Virus record (IMG/VR): IMGVR_UViG_3300021511_000005
Coordinates: 45,479 to 109,478 of that record
Length of the DNA: 64,000 nt
Reading direction: 5' to 3' (one strand)
From: a virus
The notes under the pieces were generated by a model, which was not told the origin of the DNA, ran no database searches, and was given only the letters and a program-made list of their open reading frames with translations. This document shows, piece by piece, positions 8,558-17,036 of the stretch (positions are counted from its first letter, which is position 1; every line of letters starts with the position of its first letter). The position numbers and the translations under genes are program-made.

Positions 8558-8752
8558 ATGCCGCGTCCACAACCTCATGATTTCCGCCTGGAGCGGCTCT
8601 GCGCGTCTGGGTGGTTACTGTTGGACTTCGGGACCCAGCGGGAGATGAACGCCGGCTATCGGGCTCTGACGGGCTCGCTCGAGCTGATTCATGTCCGGTT
8701 CCGCGTGTTGCGGCCGGACGGCAAGACCGAGGTGGATACAGGAGATCGATAA
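8558..8752 (+). CDS. Small unknown protein
   Basis: 64 residues directly abutting the previous stop (TAGATG). Short alpha/beta sequence (RLERLCASGWLLLDFG). It overlaps the next start by one base. No family recognised. Confidence 0.55.
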   Translation: MPRPQPHDFRLERLCASGWLLLDFGTQREMNAGYRALTGSLELIHVRFRVLRPDGKTEVDTGDR

Positions 8753-9036
8753 TGCCCTTCAAGCAGGACCTACAACAGCTGATGCAGCAGTTCGGCGGGC
8801 CGATGAACGCCATGGCGACGGTCCAGGGGATTGCCGGCGTGGCGATGGCGGTGGTCTACCAGGACCCCGAGGCGAGCGCGGAGGAGCGCAAGGACGAGGT
8901 GGCGCTGATCATCGTGCCCAAGCAGGCCCATATGGAGGACGACGTTATCCAGGTGGCCATCAACGCACTACAGGCGCATCTGCAGACCAAGCAGGCCCAG
9001 GACGCCGGCGGCGCTGCTGGCGGACCCAACAACTAG
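8752..9036 (+). CDS. Unknown small protein
   Basis: 94 residues from ATG 8752 (TAATG coupling). Helical start (KQDLQQLMQQFGGPMNAM), a Val/Ala-rich middle, a possible alpha/beta core (EVALIIVPK) and a Gly/Ala tail. It directly precedes the Acb2-like gene, from which it is separated by eight bases holding a GGAGGA ribosome site. No family recognised. Confidence 0.6.
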   Translation: MPFKQDLQQLMQQFGGPMNAMATVQGIAGVAMAVVYQDPEASAEERKDEVALIIVPKQAHMEDDVIQVAINALQAHLQTKQAQDAGGAAGGPNN

Positions 9037-9044
9037 GAGGAGAC

Positions 9045-9284
9045 ATGGACGTCAAGACCGCAGTCGAGGTGTTGGAGCGATTCAAAGCCCACTACAGCAT
9101 CTTGAAGTACTTCAGGTGGGATCATCTTCCCGAGCCTCTACAGGCGGTTTCCAGGTCTTTCGGGATGCTGGCAGCGCGGGCGTTGCTCGACGTAGGTGAT
9201 ACGAAGGCGCCGGCGGAGGTGGCCGCGGGCCTGCGGAAGCTCCTGGAGGCGAAGGACTGTTTCGTCCGCGCGGCGCTGAAATGA
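9045..9284 (+). CDS. Acb2/Tad1-hairpin-like small protein (candidate nucleotide sponge)
   Basis: 79 residues with a strong GGAGGAGAC leader. The sequence has two helical halves: KYFRWDHLPEPLQAVSRSFG, then a mid-loop, then AAGLRKLLEAKDCFVRAAL. This is the layout of the small helical-hairpin family that includes Acb2 and related anti-CBASS proteins, which bind cyclic oligonucleotide signals: an aromatic-HLP/HPP start, a mid Ser/Arg helix, and a closing A-L-R-K-L-L-E-A-K helix. Many phage relatives with the HLPE and LRKLLEAKDA pattern are uncharacterised. Family placement is by pattern memory; ligand binding is inference. Confidence 0.6.
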   Translation: MDVKTAVEVLERFKAHYSILKYFRWDHLPEPLQAVSRSFGMLAARALLDVGDTKAPAEVAAGLRKLLEAKDCFVRAALK

Positions 9285-9499
9285 GCGAGTATCTGTGGAG
9301 GGGATTGGCCATGGGGGTGGCCGAGACCGATTCGGCATTGAAGGCCTGGCCCAGGCAGATCTTCCAAGACTATGATGCTGGCGCGGCGGTGGCGAAGAAG
9401 GAGCGTGTGGCGCTGGCTCAGCTTCTTCGCGAGGCGTTGAAACATCTCGAGCCTGGCGATCTGCGGGAACGCGTCAAGCGGGCGCTATCGGGGGAGTGA
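9281..9499 (+). CDS. Small helical protein
   Basis: 72 residues in ATGA overlap with the Acb2-like gene and therefore probably co-translated. Helical and charged (AVAKKERVALAQLLREALKHL). Unknown. The coupling makes it a neighbour worth testing with the sponge candidate. Confidence 0.55.
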   Translation: MSEYLWRGLAMGVAETDSALKAWPRQIFQDYDAGAAVAKKERVALAQLLREALKHLEPGDLRERVKRALSGE

Positions 9500-9717
9500 T
9501 GATCGGGGCTCTGAAGGACTTGGTTTGGGCGTTCCTCCACCGGGTCGAGATGACGGTCGATATCTTGGACAAGGCTCCGGCACTGAGCTTCCGCCAAGCG
9601 TGGGGGATGGCCTGCCAGACGATGCGGCAGGTAGAGCTGGAGGAGCTGGAGGATCTGCGGAAGCAGGTGGCCCGTATGCGGGACCTACGGGACGATTTGC
9701 GGAAACGGAGGACTTGA
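9499..9717 (+). CDS. Small helical protein
   Basis: 72 residues from ATG 9499 (TGATG coupling; a GTG at 9496 would add one residue). The N-terminal half is amphipathic and Trp-containing (ALKDLVWAFLHRVEM); the C-terminal half is coiled-coil-like (VELEELEDLRKQVARMRDLR). No family recognised. Confidence 0.55.
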   Translation: MIGALKDLVWAFLHRVEMTVDILDKAPALSFRQAWGMACQTMRQVELEELEDLRKQVARMRDLRDDLRKRRT

Positions 9718-9884
9718 TGCACTGGACATGGAAATTCGCGATGGTGGTTGCCGTCATGATCTATGCGAGCCTGGCGATCTGGGGATCGGAGTATATCTGT
9801 CGCGGAGCTTTGGCCGGGACCGCGTTGACCTACGTGCTGGAATTGGTCCCCTGTTGGCGGCGCAGGAGGCACCGATGGACTTGA
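9717..9884 (+). CDS. Small membrane protein
   Basis: 55 residues from ATG 9717 (TGATG). Two hydrophobic stretches (FAMVVAVMIYASLAIWG and ALAGTALTYVLELVPCW) ending in a basic cluster RRRRHRW, consistent with one or two membrane spans and a cytoplasmic positive tail. Function unknown. Confidence 0.55.
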   Translation: MHWTWKFAMVVAVMIYASLAIWGSEYICRGALAGTALTYVLELVPCWRRRRHRWT

Positions 9885-10240
9885 AGCTGGTTCCGGGTGA
9901 CAACGCCCTGATCAACACGGTGAGGGCGGCTCGCCAGCTCCTGTTGGCGCGGAAGGCCTGGCTGGAGAAGGAGCGGACCCTGTATGTGGAGCGACTCACC
10001 AGCAGACACAAAGGCCTCGAGCCGGACTTGGATCTGATGAACGAGTTGGAGGACGAGCGCTTCCAGGTCCAGGCGGAGGGGTTGTCCTACGAGGCCATGG
10101 CGGCAGAGTTGCAGGTCCTGGTGGACGGCTACGAGATCGTCCGCGAGCGGGGAGCCAACGGTTACCGTGTGGAGATCCGCGTGGAGCCCATTTCCGATTC
10201 CAACAACTTTGTGGATCCACCCGACAAATCGACACCTTAG
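9875..10240 (+). CDS. Unknown helical protein
   Basis: 121 residues from ATG 9875, chosen because GGAGG lies eight bases upstream. Largely helical (TVRAARQLLLARKAWLEKERT) with acidic patches. It precedes the sliding clamp gene by a 63-base gap. No family recognised. Confidence 0.6.
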   Translation: MDLKLVPGDNALINTVRAARQLLLARKAWLEKERTLYVERLTSRHKGLEPDLDLMNELEDERFQVQAEGLSYEAMAAELQVLVDGYEIVRERGANGYRVEIRVEPISDSNNFVDPPDKSTP

Positions 10241-10303
10241 ACGACACCCCGAAGATCCGCGGAAGGGCGGAAGGATCGGGGGCGACAGCAAACAGGAGCC
10301 GAC

Positions 10304-11359
10304 ATGAGCGAAACTATAGACAGAATCGTCGCAGTGGCCAAGTTCGCGGACGCCAAGAGCGACATCAACAGCAGCTTCCAGACTGTCCAGTTCACCAAGG
10401 GACGCGTGGCCGCTTGCAGCTACGAGGGAGGGGCGTCCATGAGTATCGATGTGGACGTCAAGGCTGTGGTGGCCGCGTCCATCCTGCTGAAGGTCTGTAA
10501 GGCGATGCCCAACGCGGAGCTGTCCATGACGGAGCCGGAGAAGGGGTCCAAGGAGCGTCCGCGGCTGCAGCTCCGCCAGGGCGAGTCCGTGGCGGTCATC
10601 GACACCCAGCCGGACCAAACGGCCCCCAGAATCCCCAAGCCAGCCAAGAAGGCTACCTGGCATGAGGTCAGTGGGCTGGACGAGTTGGCGCGTGTGGCTT
10701 GGTGTTGCTGCGCGGATCCCACGCGGAGGCACATGGCGGGCGTCTACCTGGGCCAGTACGGGATGGCCGCCACGGATGGTCACGCCGCTGTGATGCTGCA
10801 GACACCGGGGGACCTGACCAAGGAGCTGGGGGAGAACGGACAGATCGTTCCGCCGGCGATGATGAAGGGTTTGGGAAGCCCGGTGATGATGACGTCCAGC
10901 GGGCGGCAGCTGTTCTTCGCGGAAGACCCCAGCTCCGGCGATTTCCGTGTGGCCAATTGCTACGACGGACGATTCCCCCCCTTGGACCAGGCGATGAAGG
11001 GCGTGTGGAAGCAGCCCAAGATGGAGGTCCCACGGGTCGAGTTCGAGGACATGGTCAAGTCCGCCAAGCTCGCGGACAAGAATCTGGTCCTGGCCGTGGA
11101 AGGTCAGCGGCTCCGCGTGGTGGTGGACCGCGGACGGATGGTCCAGACCCTGTTCGACTTCGAATCGGCCGTGAGCTTCGAGGGGAAGGTTCCCCCGGGC
11201 TATATCGGGTTCGGCGCTCATCTGGTTCTTCCGGCGCTCCAGGCCTGTGACAGCGATACGATCCAGGTCTTCCTCAATCCCCACGAGAAGGGGAGCATCG
11301 AGCCGATGGGCATCAGGGACGGTGGATACAAGGTCGTCATCATGCCCACGCGGATGTAG
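10304..11359 (+). CDS. dnaN: DNA polymerase beta sliding clamp homologue
   Basis: 351 residues, close to the length of bacterial beta clamps (about 365). Clamp features include SGLDELARVAWCCCADPTRRHMAGVYL in the middle domain (LARVA...R-x-x-L pattern), YGMAATDGHAAVM (the TDGHRL-like block), a final domain with VLPALQACDSDTIQVFLN, and the ending KVVIMPTRM, which mirrors the C-terminal PMRL-type terminus of DnaN. It should ring DNA and tether a polymerase. No polymerase gene is in this window. GGAG lies upstream of ATG 10304. The 63-base leader before it has no clear promoter. Confidence 0.85.
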   Translation: MSETIDRIVAVAKFADAKSDINSSFQTVQFTKGRVAACSYEGGASMSIDVDVKAVVAASILLKVCKAMPNAELSMTEPEKGSKERPRLQLRQGESVAVIDTQPDQTAPRIPKPAKKATWHEVSGLDELARVAWCCCADPTRRHMAGVYLGQYGMAATDGHAAVMLQTPGDLTKELGENGQIVPPAMMKGLGSPVMMTSSGRQLFFAEDPSSGDFRVANCYDGRFPPLDQAMKGVWKQPKMEVPRVEFEDMVKSAKLADKNLVLAVEGQRLRVVVDRGRMVQTLFDFESAVSFEGKVPPGYIGFGAHLVLPALQACDSDTIQVFLNPHEKGSIEPMGIRDGGYKVVIMPTRM

Positions 11360-11362
11360 CCG

Positions 11363-11590
11363 GTGACCGTCCAGGAGCTGCGAGTGGTGCTGGCTGATCT
11401 GCCGGCGGAGATGCCAGTGTTGGTCCCCACGGGGACCAACTGGGCCTTCGTTGTCGAAGCGGGAGTGGAGGTCGTTTCCATCAAGGGAAGACATATCGCG
11501 TTGTCCGCAAGCGCGGGGTCAGGATTGGGAGTGGAGCTGCGGGGTTTGTTCTTGAAGCCTTATGAGGGCGATGGAGACAGGTATCCATGA
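11363..11590 (+). CDS. Small unknown protein
   Basis: 75 residues from GTG 11363. The opening VQELRVVLADLPAEMPVLV is a pattern seen in many small phage proteins of unknown role. It is followed by a short alpha/beta core. It overlaps the next ATG (ATGA at 11587). Confidence 0.6.
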   Translation: MTVQELRVVLADLPAEMPVLVPTGTNWAFVVEAGVEVVSIKGRHIALSASAGSGLGVELRGLFLKPYEGDGDRYP

Positions 11591-11796
11591 TGCGTTCGAG
11601 CTGGATCTTGAAACTGGTGTCCGCGGAATGGCAGAAGCGGCCATTGACCAAGGCGGAGGCGGAGCGGTTGGTGATGTACCTGGACCATCTGGACAGCGCG
11701 GTGGCGGAAGCTTCTCTGGCGTTTGGACAGATGGAGGGCCACGCGCGGACGTTCTACAGATGTACTCAGGCCGCTGATGGGCGCGCGGACGAATGA
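11587..11796 (+). CDS. Small unknown protein
   Basis: 69 residues, mostly helical (KAEAERLVMYLDHLDSAVAE), ATGA-coupled to the previous gene. A competing frame at 11562-11777 gives Gly-rich sequence and was not chosen. No family recognised. Confidence 0.5.
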   Translation: MMRSSWILKLVSAEWQKRPLTKAEAERLVMYLDHLDSAVAEASLAFGQMEGHARTFYRCTQAADGRADE

Positions 11797-11827
11797 CATC
11801 CGCAGCTCCCCGCGGAAGGGTAGAGGT

Positions 11828-12007
11828 ATGAAGGATCCGACGTTCATGGATTACAAGGACTGGAAGCGCCGCCACTTGAGGGAGTGCCGTTACACGTCCA
11901 TGGACGCTAGGCGGTCCACGCTGAGTCGGACGGTCATGTGTGCCAAGTACTTTGTGGGTCGGCGCTGCATGTGGAGGTGGTGTCCCCTGCGGAAGGAAGA
12001 TCCATGA
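11828..12007 (+). CDS. Small Arg/Cys-rich protein
   Basis: 59 residues from ATG 11828, with AGAGG just upstream. Four cysteines (ECRY, MCAKY, RCMW, WCPL) and many arginines suggest a metal-binding or disulfide-containing nucleic-acid-type protein, but the Cys spacing does not match a known ribbon. The frame extends upstream to 11723 without a better start. Confidence 0.45.
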   Translation: MKDPTFMDYKDWKRRHLRECRYTSMDARRSTLSRTVMCAKYFVGRRCMWRWCPLRKEDP

Positions 12008-12204
12008 AGTTGACGATCGAGCTGCCCGAGGTGGACGTGGACGAGGCGATCCGCGCCTTGTATGGGGTTCGTCGGTGGTGTCGGCTGTATTCCGATGAGG
12101 GGCTGCGGGAGCCAGAGATGGGCGATGAGCGGTTGTTGGAGCAGGACGCGTGGAACGTGCTGGAGGTGTTGCGGAAGGCCTTGGAGAGGGGGCGCGGACG
12201 ATGA
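12004..12204 (+). CDS. Small unknown protein
   Basis: 66 residues from ATG 12004 in ATGA overlap. Begins MKLTIELPEVDVDEAIRALY, a beta strand then helix, followed by a helical charged tail. No family recognised. Confidence 0.55.
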   Translation: MKLTIELPEVDVDEAIRALYGVRRWCRLYSDEGLREPEMGDERLLEQDAWNVLEVLRKALERGRGR

Positions 12205-12716
12205 AACTGGTCCGATTGATCGGCGGCAAGCCCGCGCCGGAGGCCAAGTTCGAGGTGACCGTCCACGGCTACTCCATGATGATCAAGTGTCCGTGTGGAA
12301 CGGTATGGACCACCACGGTCCCGGGTCCGGGGAGGCAGCGGGAGGAGATGTGCCCCAGCGGCTGTGGACACGGGATTGACGTGGACGCACGCCCGATAAT
12401 GGAGGTCCAGTGGGTGGATCTTCCACCGCCGGGGCCCCTGGAGGATGTGCTGCGGAATTTGACCTATCCGGTCCCGGAGGTCTTGCGGAACGCTTTCCGT
12501 ATTCCGGAGGAGCGTTTCCACAGGGAGTATCTGTGCGAGCCGGTACCGGCCGGCTTTGACTGGTTCTGCGGGGTCTGCCGGTTGGGTTACTACTCGCCGG
12601 ACGTGAAACGGTCGGACGCGGACAGCAATCCGCTGTGTCGCTGCGGACGGGTCCTGAACGGTTCACACGAACAACCCCCAGGACTGCGCTGGGTAGGAGA
12701 AGACGATGGGGACTGA
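12201..12716 (+). CDS. Protein with two zinc-ribbon motifs
   Basis: 171 residues, ATGA-coupled. Two cysteine clusters are visible: KCPCG...MCPSGCG (about residues 29-53) and WFCGVC...LCRCG (about 126-153). Each could bind one zinc ion. This suggests nucleic-acid or protein binding. The linker is Pro-rich. It overlaps the next gene by 11 bases. No specific family recognised. Confidence 0.6.
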   Translation: MKLVRLIGGKPAPEAKFEVTVHGYSMMIKCPCGTVWTTTVPGPGRQREEMCPSGCGHGIDVDARPIMEVQWVDLPPPGPLEDVLRNLTYPVPEVLRNAFRIPEERFHREYLCEPVPAGFDWFCGVCRLGYYSPDVKRSDADSNPLCRCGRVLNGSHEQPPGLRWVGEDDGD

Positions 12717-14382
12717 CTACTATCTGATCGACCCGAAGGCCCGGCAAGTCCTCTACATCGACCGCGCGGGCTCTGACTTCTGCTGCGTCCATCCCGGTCC
12801 CGAGCGCCAGAAGGTCCCGGACCACGGGACCGTCCGCGTGGTGACCGCGGGAGTCTTGGAGGCAGTGAGGGAGAGCCTGGAGGATGATGGGCCGCACGCG
12901 GACTTGCGCACGAAGGACGCCTACAATTGGTGCCTGGGGCGGACGCCGGTCCTGCTGGTGGACGACCACAGCTCCGGGGATGAAGTCGCGTTTGCATTCT
13001 GCGGTATGGTCTCTGCCGGCGAGGTGGAGGGCTGGTCCGCGGCGCCGGACGCGGGGACGGACCCCCGTCCGCGGAGCCAGCAGGAGCGGTGGGACAGCGC
13101 CATGTTCGAGCTGCGGGAGGCCGGCGTGGACGTTCCGCGGATGGCCATCGAGCAGGCGATGCGGAACTACGTCCGCCTGGGCCTGGGCAAGGATGAGCGG
13201 AAGGCCGCGGACGAGGCGATCCCCCACCGGATGTCCGCGGAGGGGATGAAGCTCCAGTACGAGCTGGACGTCCGCGACTTCGACGCGGGCGTGGCGGACA
13301 CGGCCCACACGGTCCTGGTCCTCCGCAGCAAGGACCCCGGCCACGGTTTCCACCAGCCGGTCTACGGCGCGGTCTTCCAGGAGGAGTGGAACGGCGAGGA
13401 CGACCCAGAGGCCCAGGGCGTCCGCATCGGCTACGGGCGGGACGTGCTGTCCGCCATCCAGGACCTGCTGGGCTCGGAGTCCGCGGAGGTGGACGAGGGC
13501 GACCTGCCCGGGCGGACCACCGGCGCGGAGCTTCCGCGGGAGGTGATCTTGGAGGCGGCGCTGGCGGACGCCTACGGACGGATCGAGCAGCTGCTGGAGG
13601 AGCGCCGGCCTCTCCTGGACCAGGCCAACGCGCTGGTCCTGTCCATGGAGCAGCGGGAGGCCATCGGGGAGGACTGGCACCCCTACTACGATCAGTGGCT
13701 GCGGACGTTCGCGGAGTGGTGCGCGCGGATGGGGCCCGAGTACTGGGGTCACCGGGATGCCGCCCACCTGGTCCGCTCCCTGTTCGCCAAGCTGTCGGGC
13801 TTCGAGCCCCAGGAGTCGCCGGAGCCCCGGCCGCTGTTCTACCCGACGATCCGCGGCGGCGAGCCTGAGCGGGACCAGGAGCGCCCGCAGACGTCGGAGC
13901 TGGAGAAGGACCCGGACCCCCAGAACGCCTACTGGGCGCAGCGGCGCGAGTCGGTGGAGGCCGGTCCGCCGGAGTGGCGTCAGCGCCGGCCGCCGCGGAC
14001 GACGCGCGACAGGAGCGTGACCCACGAGGTCGTGACCCGCTTCAACGTGGAGACGGGCTACGTCGAGTGGCGCGGCTACCGCATCCTGCTGGGCGCGCTG
14101 GAGCCGCTGGACCAGCCCCTTCTGCAGAGCAACGGCCACCTGTTGGAGGGCGTGATGTTGCTCCACGAGGTCTGGGAGGACATCGCGGAGAAGTTCATGC
14201 TGGGCGTCCCGCCGGAGAAGTCTCTGGCGGACATCCTGACGGGGGACATCACGGAGCGTGTCCGCGCCTACCTCGACCGGATCCCGCGGGTGACGGAGGA
14301 CGACCTGGCGGACAGCCACGGCGGGCCGGAGCTGGGCTCCCCGGCCCCCCACAAGCTATGGACAGGAGAGGACGATGGATAA
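12706..14382 (+). CDS. Large unknown phage protein
   Basis: 558 residues. The N-terminus GTDYYLIDPKARQVLYIDRAG resembles the opening of small phage proteins of unknown role that begin with GTDYYL. The middle is helical, with a region (ADAYGRIEQLLEERRPLLDQ) suggesting coiled coil, and two Pro/Arg/Glu-rich linkers around residues 380-440. No catalytic motif is evident. Third-position G/C is extreme here, which also creates a long antisense shadow frame. Confidence 0.7.
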   Translation: MGTDYYLIDPKARQVLYIDRAGSDFCCVHPGPERQKVPDHGTVRVVTAGVLEAVRESLEDDGPHADLRTKDAYNWCLGRTPVLLVDDHSSGDEVAFAFCGMVSAGEVEGWSAAPDAGTDPRPRSQQERWDSAMFELREAGVDVPRMAIEQAMRNYVRLGLGKDERKAADEAIPHRMSAEGMKLQYELDVRDFDAGVADTAHTVLVLRSKDPGHGFHQPVYGAVFQEEWNGEDDPEAQGVRIGYGRDVLSAIQDLLGSESAEVDEGDLPGRTTGAELPREVILEAALADAYGRIEQLLEERRPLLDQANALVLSMEQREAIGEDWHPYYDQWLRTFAEWCARMGPEYWGHRDAAHLVRSLFAKLSGFEPQESPEPRPLFYPTIRGGEPERDQERPQTSELEKDPDPQNAYWAQRRESVEAGPPEWRQRRPPRTTRDRSVTHEVVTRFNVETGYVEWRGYRILLGALEPLDQPLLQSNGHLLEGVMLLHEVWEDIAEKFMLGVPPEKSLADILTGDITERVRAYLDRIPRVTEDDLADSHGGPELGSPAPHKLWTGEDDG

Positions 14383-16342
14383 GCTACAGGCGCTGGAGGA
14401 GCGCATCCTTGAGCTGCAGAAACGGGAGAAGGTGGTGGCTGCTTTGGAGAAGCGGCTCGCCCAGGTGGAGGGTCTTCTCAGCATGCCCGAGGATCAGGAC
14501 GAATCCCTGTGGGGTCTGGAGAAGCGGGTCAGGGCCCTTGAGAGCATCGAGCTGCGGTTGGCCCAGCCCCTGGCGGACCGACAAACGGAGCTGGCTGGGC
14601 GGATGTCTGAGCTGGAGGAGCTGGCCGGGCGGATGTCTGAGCTGGAGGAGCTGGGACAGCGGCTGTTGGGCACGTTGGAAGCGCAGCCCCATCAGCTCTT
14701 GAATCTGGCGTCCACAACGAAGCTCGAGGATCTGGAGGATCGGGGCAAGGCCGGGCTCAAGCGTCTGCAGGCGCTGGAGATGCGATGCTCCAGGATGGAG
14801 ACGAACACAGATGAGTGGCTGGCCAAGGTGGGGGACCAGGCCTCGGGGGCTCTGCAGCGGGTGGCCCGTCTGGAGGAGGATCGGGGGGAGATGGAGGCTC
14901 TGGAGGCCTTGGCGGACAAGTTCGATTCGATGGGGGGGTGGTCCCGGCTCCTTGACGACGTCCAGCCCCGGCTGGAGGCCCTGGAGGCCAAGGCGGATCG
15001 GTTCCCCGATGGGATGGGGCAGCAGGCGATGAAGCGGCTTGAGGCGTCGGAGCAGGAGTGGGTGATCTGCCAGGCCCGTATCATGGCGCTGGAGGAGTTC
15101 GAGGTGGATGGGCAGCGGCTCACTCGAAAGCGTTTCGACGTGCAATTGTTGAGTCGGTTTCAAGAGCTAGAGGAGTTGATGGAGCGGGTCCAGGAGCGGG
15201 TGATGGACGGCTTTCGCCAGCGTCCGCGCTGTGTGGACTGTGGTGCGGCGATTAAGGCTCCAGCATGCCGCTGTCCTCAATGCAGTGGGGGGGAGCCTGT
15301 TGGCCTAGCGGCGCGAGTCGCAGTGTTGGAGGAGCAGGCGCCATGGGCGGACGCTTTCCGCAGTCTGCGGAAGCGAATAGAGGGGTTGGAGGAGGATCCA
15401 AGCCTCGCGGGGCTCCAGGGGGCCATTGACGGCGTGGAGGATGCTGCCGAGCTGGCGCGCGGACGGCTGGAGAAGCGGATCGATTTGTTGGAGACGACGC
15501 AGAGCGATGCCGCCCGGGCGCGGACGGAGATTCGGGAGCATCTGTCCCGGGCGATGAATGTGCCGGGCAAGGCGATCAACGGGTTTGAGCGCCGGCTTCA
15601 CGCGATAGAGGCAGCGCAAGCGGGCCAGGTCCTTCTGGACAAGGACCGGGCCGTGGAAGCCCAAGAGCTGAGCCATGGCCTGGCCAACCAGGTGGACGCT
15701 TTGAACGCACTGGACGGCCGTGTGGCTGTCCTGGAGACGATGCCAGACGAGGGTCCGGTGGTGGGCAAGCCCTTCCGCAATACCAAGGACCTGCAGAACG
15801 TTTTGAGTGGCACGGTGATGGGCGGATTCATCCCCAGTCCCCAGGCCCAGGCGGAGGTGAATCAGCATGTCCGGAACCTGCAGGACACGGCCGCCTTGCT
15901 GCAGGGGTTGGCGGAACAGCAGGAGCTGGCCGGGGCCTATCCGGCGAATAGCGAGCTGGCGGGACCTTGCGACTGTCCCCAGATGCCCTGTGAGCATGAT
16001 AACCTGCCACCGTTGTTCGCGAACGGGGAGCGCGCGAACCTGGTCAAGCTTCAAGCCCCGGTCCAGAGTCTGGTCCGTCCAGTCGGGTGGGTGATGACGG
16101 ACTACGTGGGGGCTGTGACGGTGGAACAGCGCGGGGAGGTCATCAAGCTCCGCGGCGATTGCCTGGTGACCTGGACCTCCGTGGGGGATGTGTGGGTGGC
16201 CGTATTGGGCGACAATGCTATGGTGTCCGGTAAGGTAAGGGCTTGGGAGGCTGCGGGGGCAAATCCAATGACCTTCGAGTCCAAGCCGGTCTTGGAGGTG
16301 GAGGTCATGGAGGTCAAGCGCTACGGCGACAAGGCCCATTGA
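14375..16342 (+). CDS. Long coiled-coil protein with central zinc ribbon
   Basis: 655 residues dominated by heptad-like Leu/Glu patterns (LQALEERILELQKREKVVAALE; many ALE, RLE and LEEL units), indicating an extended coiled coil. A 10-residue unit ELAGRMSELE is tandemly repeated near residue 72. A zinc-ribbon-like cluster (RCVDCG...CRCPQC) interrupts the coil around residues 287-308. The C-terminal 100 residues, after CDCPQMPCEHDN, appear globular and beta-rich. This architecture suits a scaffold or bridging protein. No homologue recognised. Confidence 0.75.
   Translation: MDKLQALEERILELQKREKVVAALEKRLAQVEGLLSMPEDQDESLWGLEKRVRALESIELRLAQPLADRQTELAGRMSELEELAGRMSELEELGQRLLGTLEAQPHQLLNLASTTKLEDLEDRGKAGLKRLQALEMRCSRMETNTDEWLAKVGDQASGALQRVARLEEDRGEMEALEALADKFDSMGGWSRLLDDVQPRLEALEAKADRFPDGMGQQAMKRLEASEQEWVICQARIMALEEFEVDGQRLTRKRFDVQLLSRFQELEELMERVQERVMDGFRQRPRCVDCGAAIKAPACRCPQCSGGEPVGLAARVAVLEEQAPWADAFRSLRKRIEGLEEDPSLAGLQGAIDGVEDAAELARGRLEKRIDLLETTQSDAARARTEIREHLSRAMNVPGKAINGFERRLHAIEAAQAGQVLLDKDRAVEAQELSHGLANQVDALNALDGRVAVLETMPDEGPVVGKPFRNTKDLQNVLSGTVMGGFIPSPQAQAEVNQHVRNLQDTAALLQGLAEQQELAGAYPANSELAGPCDCPQMPCEHDNLPPLFANGERANLVKLQAPVQSLVRPVGWVMTDYVGAVTVEQRGEVIKLRGDCLVTWTSVGDVWVAVLGDNAMVSGKVRAWEAAGANPMTFESKPVLEVEVMEVKRYGDKAH
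14588..14647 (+). repeat. 30-base tandem repeat inside coiled-coil gene
   Basis: Two adjacent 30-base copies differing by one base, with the start of a third, encode ELAGRMSELE twice. This looks like a recent in-frame duplication that lengthened the coiled coil. Confidence 0.9.
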
Positions 16343-16818
16343 TGCCGATCCTGGATAGTGTGAGGGGGCAGCAGCCTACGATGGGATCGTGGGGGGCGCC
16401 GGCGACGGTGGACGGGACGCCGGCGATGGATACACCTCTATTTCGTCGATGTACGGGCCACTGCTGTCAGTGCTTCTGTCTGGGGGGTATGTCTCTCGAG
16501 GACTTCCGCGAGAACCTGCGGCGCTCGCGACTGCCGGGCGGCTACTTGTCGCAGGGCTGGCCCCAGCGATGTTCCAATGGGAAGTTTCTGCAGGGGCCGG
16601 TGGTCGATATCGAGCTGATCGTGGATATGCTGATTCCATGGAAGGAAAGCGATCCACGACCAGTGAGTCGATCATCAGGGACCCCGGATAGCCTTCCGCG
16701 GTTCACCTGCCGGTACCTGGACGGGGATCGCTGTAGTATCTACAGTCGGCGGCCGCACTTCTGTCGGAGCTATCCGAATGGGGCGTGTGAATACCGAGAT
16801 TGCACGAGGGAGCATTGA
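16342..16818 (+). CDS. YkgJ-like cysteine-cluster protein
   Basis: 158 residues from ATG 16342 (TGATG). Cysteines follow the pattern of the YkgJ/CxxCxxCC zinc- or iron-binding family: RRCTGHCCQCFC near residues 36-46, then FTCRYLDGDRCSIYSRRP and FCRSYP, where the C-x-IY-x-x-RP-x-x-CR-x-YP signature is very clear. The family probably binds a metal ion; its biochemical role is unknown. A second member occurs at 29935. Confidence 0.8.
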   Translation: MPILDSVRGQQPTMGSWGAPATVDGTPAMDTPLFRRCTGHCCQCFCLGGMSLEDFRENLRRSRLPGGYLSQGWPQRCSNGKFLQGPVVDIELIVDMLIPWKESDPRPVSRSSGTPDSLPRFTCRYLDGDRCSIYSRRPHFCRSYPNGACEYRDCTREH

Positions 16819-17036
16819 CCAAGGTCAATCTGATCCGCGATCACCCGCTGACCTGGCGGATGGTGAAGGGCGCGCGCAAGGGTGTTTGTCGGTACTACAC
16901 GGCGCAAGGACGGCCGCCGCGGCGCGATTCGATTCTGTGTCTGGGGCTCGAGGGCGCGTGGCGGCCATGCCTGGATCGAGAGATCTGCCTAGAAGTGGCA
17001 CCGGGCCAGCGGCGTGGTGTAGACTCGAAACGCTAA
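16815..17036 (+). CDS. Small unknown protein
   Basis: 73 residues if started at TTG 16815, which overlaps the preceding TGA and lies after GGGAG; the frame is open further upstream to TTG 16800. Contains several cysteines and basic residues (MVKGARKGVCRYYTAQG). No family recognised; start uncertain. Confidence 0.5.
   Translation: MTKVNLIRDHPLTWRMVKGARKGVCRYYTAQGRPPRRDSILCLGLEGAWRPCLDREICLEVAPGQRRGVDSKR

Noticed and set aside
11562-11777. Alternative frame MRAMETGIHDAFELDLETG
   Set aside because: Gly-rich shadow of the better-supported gene at 11587.
12283-14352. 689-codon open frame on the minus strand
   Set aside because: It is exactly opposite the 558-residue + strand gene and is created by strong third-position G/C. 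Sequence is Arg/Leu/Pro/Val-rich with no domain, and no minus-strand start signals or neighbours exist.
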